Below, piece by piece: positions 5,553 to 7,779 of a stretch of DNA of 7,779 nucleotides. Position 1 is the stretch's first letter. Every line of letters starts with the position of its first letter. The translations under genes were made by a program, and so were the position numbers. The notes beneath the pieces were generated by a model that was not told the DNA's origin, ran no database searches, and was given only the letters and a program-made list of their open reading frames with translations. The DNA is from Cyclobacteriaceae bacterium (lineage in GTDB: Bacteria > Bacteroidota > Bacteroidia > Cytophagales > Cyclobacteriaceae): positions 1-7,779 of the forward strand of contig JANYKP010000064.1 in the NCBI GenBank assembly GCA_025358195.1, in the 5' to 3' direction.

Positions 5553-5580
5553 GGTAATCGGTAAGTGGTAATCAGTAATC
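5553..5580. repeat. Second copy of GGTAATCG-type repeat
   Basis: GGTAATCGGTAA is followed by a variant GGTAATCAGTAATC, closely matching the repeat at 647-693. It begins nine bases after the stop of the small membrane protein. An inverted partial copy lies at 5624-5651, where CCGATTAC at 5637-5644 complements GTAATCGG at 5554-5561. Confidence 0.6.
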
Positions 5581-5590
5581 TGTCTGTCCC

Positions 5591-5620
5591 TACAATTCGT
5601 CTAAGTAAACAATTGTATTT
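5591..5620. terminator. Weak candidate terminator hairpin
   Basis: TACAATT (5591-5597) and AATTGTA (5611-5617) form a 7-bp AT-rich stem with a 13-base loop, followed by TTT. It lies between the convergent sigma cluster and the ABC permease and is the best stem there, but it is too AT-rich to be convincing. Confidence 0.25.
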
Positions 5621-5654
5621 CACCGGTAACCGAATGCCGATTACGGATACCATT

Positions 5655-6458
5655 TCAAATATCCGATTTCTTCAACTTCAGGTAAGCGAAGTAATTGAAA
5701 AGAAACGTCCACACCAGTGCAATCGCAATCGAACCCAACGAGACGTAGTCTCGGACCTCCTGAAAGGCATAGCGGGCAAAGGGCAGGGGCACCAGATTCA
5801 TGATGGATTCCAACGGGAAAAACGGAACGGTTTGCGGAAAATAATTATCAATATTTTCTCTAATAATCAGTTCAATCAGATACGAATTCAATAAAAGGAT
5901 GATGGTCAGGCCTGACCGCTGAATCAGCACGCCCAACATAAGTGAAAAAGAAAGAAAGGCAAATACTTCCAGAAAGTAAGCGGGGTAAAATCCAATGCCG
6001 GTAAGGCCATATGGAAAATCCAGCGTGGGAGAATAAATTAATCCGGTGACCATGGCAATTAAAAAGATCAGGATCATGCTGATGGCGCTCAGCATAAGAT
6101 TGGTCAGCATCTTGGAAATCAAAAACTGCTCCCGACTTAATCCATCAATAATATTCTGACGAATCGTGCGGTATGTGAATTCATTCGTAATGGAAATCAC
6201 CACCATGATGGCCAAGCCAAGTTTCAGCAGACCAGCACTCCAGGCCAGGTTTTGCCAGATGTCAGGGAAATGATAGAGTGGGATCCTGTTGATGTTAATG
6301 CTCTGTCCGAACTGCTCGAAGGTGCGCCCCAGCCATTTCAAAAATTCCATGCCACTGGCTGCACCGGCAACGAGCGTAAAGAAATACAGACCGCAAATGA
6401 CCCAAAAGGTGCGGTAGTCGATTAGTTTTTTTAGATCAATTTTTAATAGGTGCAGCAT
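5655..6458 (-). CDS. ABC-2 type transporter permease subunit
   Basis: This 267-residue integral membrane subunit partners the ATPase encoded immediately upstream. Six helices are predicted at about 18-36, 72-91, 117-142, 158-178, 182-200 and 240-261. The cytoplasmic segment between helices 2 and 3, NEFTYRTIRQNIIDGLSREQFLISK in outline (residues 92-116), is the coupling-type motif common in ABC-2 permeases. The last residues KLKKSDI are basic and probably cytoplasmic. The ATG at 6458 lies inside the 3' end of the ATPase gene, a 23-base overlap that points to translational coupling. Relatives export peptides, antibiotics or lipids, or give immunity to them; the substrate is not identifiable here. 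It is the last gene of the minus-strand operon, with no strong terminator after it. Confidence 0.92.
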   Translation of the reverse strand: MLHLLKIDLKKLIDYRTFWVICGLYFFTLVAGAASGMEFLKWLGRTFEQFGQSININRIPLYHFPDIWQNLAWSAGLLKLGLAIMVVISITNEFTYRTIRQNIIDGLSREQFLISKMLTNLMLSAISMILIFLIAMVTGLIYSPTLDFPYGLTGIGFYPAYFLEVFAFLSFSLMLGVLIQRSGLTIILLLNSYLIELIIRENIDNYFPQTVPFFPLESIMNLVPLPFARYAFQEVRDYVSLGSIAIALVWTFLFNYFAYLKLKKSDI

Positions 6459-7350
6459 GGTCCGCTTCAGCTAAAATTTCCAAAAATTGTTTTTCGAGAC
6501 TCTTTTTCTGAGTAACCAGGTGCGTGGCGACAATTCCTTTCTCAAATAAATACCGGTTGAGGTCCTGGCTATGAAATCCTTCCTTCATCTTCACCACATA
6601 CTGGTGATTTTCTTTCTTTATGCTACTCGCCCCCATAAAACCTTCGAGCAGCAAAGCCAGGTCATCGTGGAATGCTACCACTTCGACCTGCTCCTCTCCT
6701 TTGCCAACATCATCCACAGGGCCGGAATGCACGAGATTTCCTTTGCGCAAAATCGCGAAATGCGAACAAACCTTTTGCACTTCATCCAGCATGTGGCTGG
6801 CCAGAATGATCGTCTTTCCGTCCGTGGCAATGCGCTTAATGATCTCCCGGATTTCGGCAATACCCATCGGATCAAGTCCATTGGTAGGTTCATCCAGAAT
6901 GAGTACTATCGGATCATTGAGCAGAGCCGAGGCGATGGCCAGTCGCTGCTTCATACCGAGTGAGTACGTTTTATATTTATCGCCCTTGCGGTCCGATAGT
7001 TCTACCAGTTCAAGCACTTTTGGAATATTCGTTACGGGAGCCTCTTTGATCAGCGCCATCAATTCCAGGTTTTTCTGCCCGCTGAGGTAGGGATAAAAAA
7101 TCGGATGCTCCAGTACCGCCCCAATTTTCTTGCGAATGTGGTGGGAGGGAGGCTGACCAAACCAGGAAAAATTCCCGGCGGTTGGATTAACAACGCCCAT
7201 GAGCATGCCCAACGTTGTCGTTTTGCCGCTACCATTAGGTCCAAGCATGCCGAATACTTCGCCTCGCTTCACCTCCAGGTCAAGGTGATTAACGGCGCAA
7301 AGTCTTCCGAAATTCTTGGTGAGTTGTTGAGTGGAGAGTACTGTTTCCAA
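6436..7350 (-). CDS. ABC transporter ATP-binding protein, BcrA/LanF-like
   Basis: This 304-residue ATPase powers the ABC-2 permease downstream. Numbering from the TTG at 7350, Walker A is GPNGSGKT (37-44). The Q-loop position holds Glu81 (VLEHP), the signature is SLGMKQR (130-136), Walker B is LILDEP (150-155) and the switch His is His186 (ILASHML). A C-terminal extension of about 90 residues, typical of BcrA-like ATPases, follows. I prefer the TTG start. It falls 10 bases after the upstream gene's stop and gives the expected N-terminus ETVLSTQQLTKNFG. The longer frame to an ATG at 7437 adds 29 mostly basic residues encoded inside the upstream gene and looks like shadow coding. No Shine-Dalgarno precedes the TTG. 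The Glu in place of Gln resembles the E-loop described for lantibiotic-immunity ABC proteins (LanF). Confidence 0.93.
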   Translation of the reverse strand: METVLSTQQLTKNFGRLCAVNHLDLEVKRGEVFGMLGPNGSGKTTTLGMLMGVVNPTAGNFSWFGQPPSHHIRKKIGAVLEHPIFYPYLSGQKNLELMALIKEAPVTNIPKVLELVELSDRKGDKYKTYSLGMKQRLAIASALLNDPIVLILDEPTNGLDPMGIAEIREIIKRIATDGKTIILASHMLDEVQKVCSHFAILRKGNLVHSGPVDDVGKGEEQVEVVAFHDDLALLLEGFMGASSIKKENHQYVVKMKEGFHSQDLNRYLFEKGIVATHLVTQKKSLEKQFLEILAEADHAAPIKN

Positions 7351-7360
7351 AAAATAAGCG

Positions 7361-7779
7361 TTAGTGGTCTGATTTATCTTCTTTGTCTTCGTTTTTCTTG
7401 TTCTTACGATCCATGAAACTGCGTATCTTTTTACCAATATCCGCGCTTTCGTCGATCGTAGCGAAAAGCGTACCCGCTTTGGTCACATCAATGGTACCTA
7501 TCATATCGAGTACAAACAAACTCGTTGAATCATTCACCAACACAATTGTCCCAAGAGAAGAACCTTTTTTGTCTTTCACATAGATATCAAAATTCCTTCC
7601 CTGGTAGCGGCTGGTCATGATCGACTCATACTGTTCCTCTTGGTAATCCTTCATGAGTTTTTTGTATTCATTTGAACCAAAATTCCCGGAGGTTTTATCC
7701 ACCATGAGAAATTTCATTTTTTCAATGTCCTTGATCAGTTCGTCAAATTCCTTGTTCTCCGTCTGGTTGAGCATTCTCA
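7361..7779 (-). CDS. DUF4252-like protein, 5'-truncated at the window edge
   Basis: This is the C-terminal part of a Bacteroidota protein that I assign to the DUF4252 family from its general pattern, not from a search. The frame is open past the last in-window ATG (7774) to the edge, so the true start, probably with a signal peptide, lies outside. At least 137 residues are visible. A helical, charged first part (FDELIKDIEKMKFLMVDK) precedes a beta-rich section (FDIYVKDKKGSSLGTIVLVND, then LFVLDMIGTIDVTKAG). The tail from about residue 113 is highly charged (RKNKKNEDKEDKSDH) and probably disordered. The ABC ATPase starts 10 bases after its stop, so the genes are likely one operon. Function is unknown; family members are often predicted to be exported. 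Confidence 0.75.
   Translation of the reverse strand, partial: RMLNQTENKEFDELIKDIEKMKFLMVDKTSGNFGSNEYKKLMKDYQEEQYESIMTSRYQGRNFDIYVKDKKGSSLGTIVLVNDSTSLFVLDMIGTIDVTKAGTLFATIDESADIGKKIRSFMDRKNKKNEDKEDKSDH

Noticed and set aside
6571..7090. Plus-strand open frames of 130 and 156 residues opposite the ABC ATPase
   Set aside because: Both are antisense readings of the ATPase gene, which has all its ABC motifs; the Ser/Arg-rich composition is typical of shadow frames.
7351..7437. N-terminal extension of the ABC ATPase to an ATG at 7437
   Set aside because: The added residues are unusually basic, lie almost wholly inside the upstream coding region in another frame, and precede the normal family start.
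1..7779. Defence system, prophage, CRISPR array, insertion sequence or biosynthetic cluster
   Set aside because: I found no transposase, integrase, nuclease, phage gene, regularly spaced repeats or synthase; the genes are common housekeeping, transport and regulatory types.

Overview
The window looks like an ordinary chromosomal stretch from a member of the Bacteroidota, most likely a Cytophagales-type bacterium. Three things point there. Most genes lack a Shine-Dalgarno sequence. Two genes have a perfect TAnnTTTG promoter element just before the start. The gene content is typical of the group: a DUF4252-like protein, an ECF sigma factor followed by small membrane proteins, and a SemiSWEET. 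No mobile element, CRISPR array, tRNA or rRNA is visible.

Layout from left to right. Positions 2-637 (+) are the C-terminal half of a FadI/HADHB-type thiolase, cut by the window edge. A short spacer of degenerate GGTAATCG repeats follows. Positions 758-2017 (+) encode an exported beta-lactamase-fold serine hydrolase. It converges on a divergent Hsp20-type small heat shock protein at 2083-2466 (-), and a strong palindromic bidirectional terminator separates the two. A 487-base gene-free stretch holds several small hairpins and a promoter for a zinc-type cation diffusion facilitator at 2954-3862 (+). That gene starts with GTG and may be translated from a leaderless mRNA. It converges, with an 11-base gap, on a SemiSWEET sugar transporter at 3874-4131 (-).

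Divergent from SemiSWEET is a three-gene plus-strand cluster. It holds an ECF sigma factor (4231-4791), a three-helix membrane protein that could be its regulator (4832-5290), and a 77-residue two-helix membrane protein (5310-5543). After a second copy of the GGTAATCG-type repeat comes a minus-strand operon, transcribed from the right edge leftwards. It contains the end of a DUF4252-like gene (7361-7779), an ABC ATPase of the BcrA/LanF class with an E-loop and a probable TTG start (6436-7350), and its ABC-2 permease (5655-6458), which overlaps the ATPase by 23 bases.

I did not find an undescribed multi-gene system. The points most worth following are the sigma/membrane-protein cluster with no recognisable anti-sigma domain, the near-leaderless CDF gene, the two-site intergenic repeat, and the coupling of a DUF4252-like gene to a LanF-like ABC exporter.
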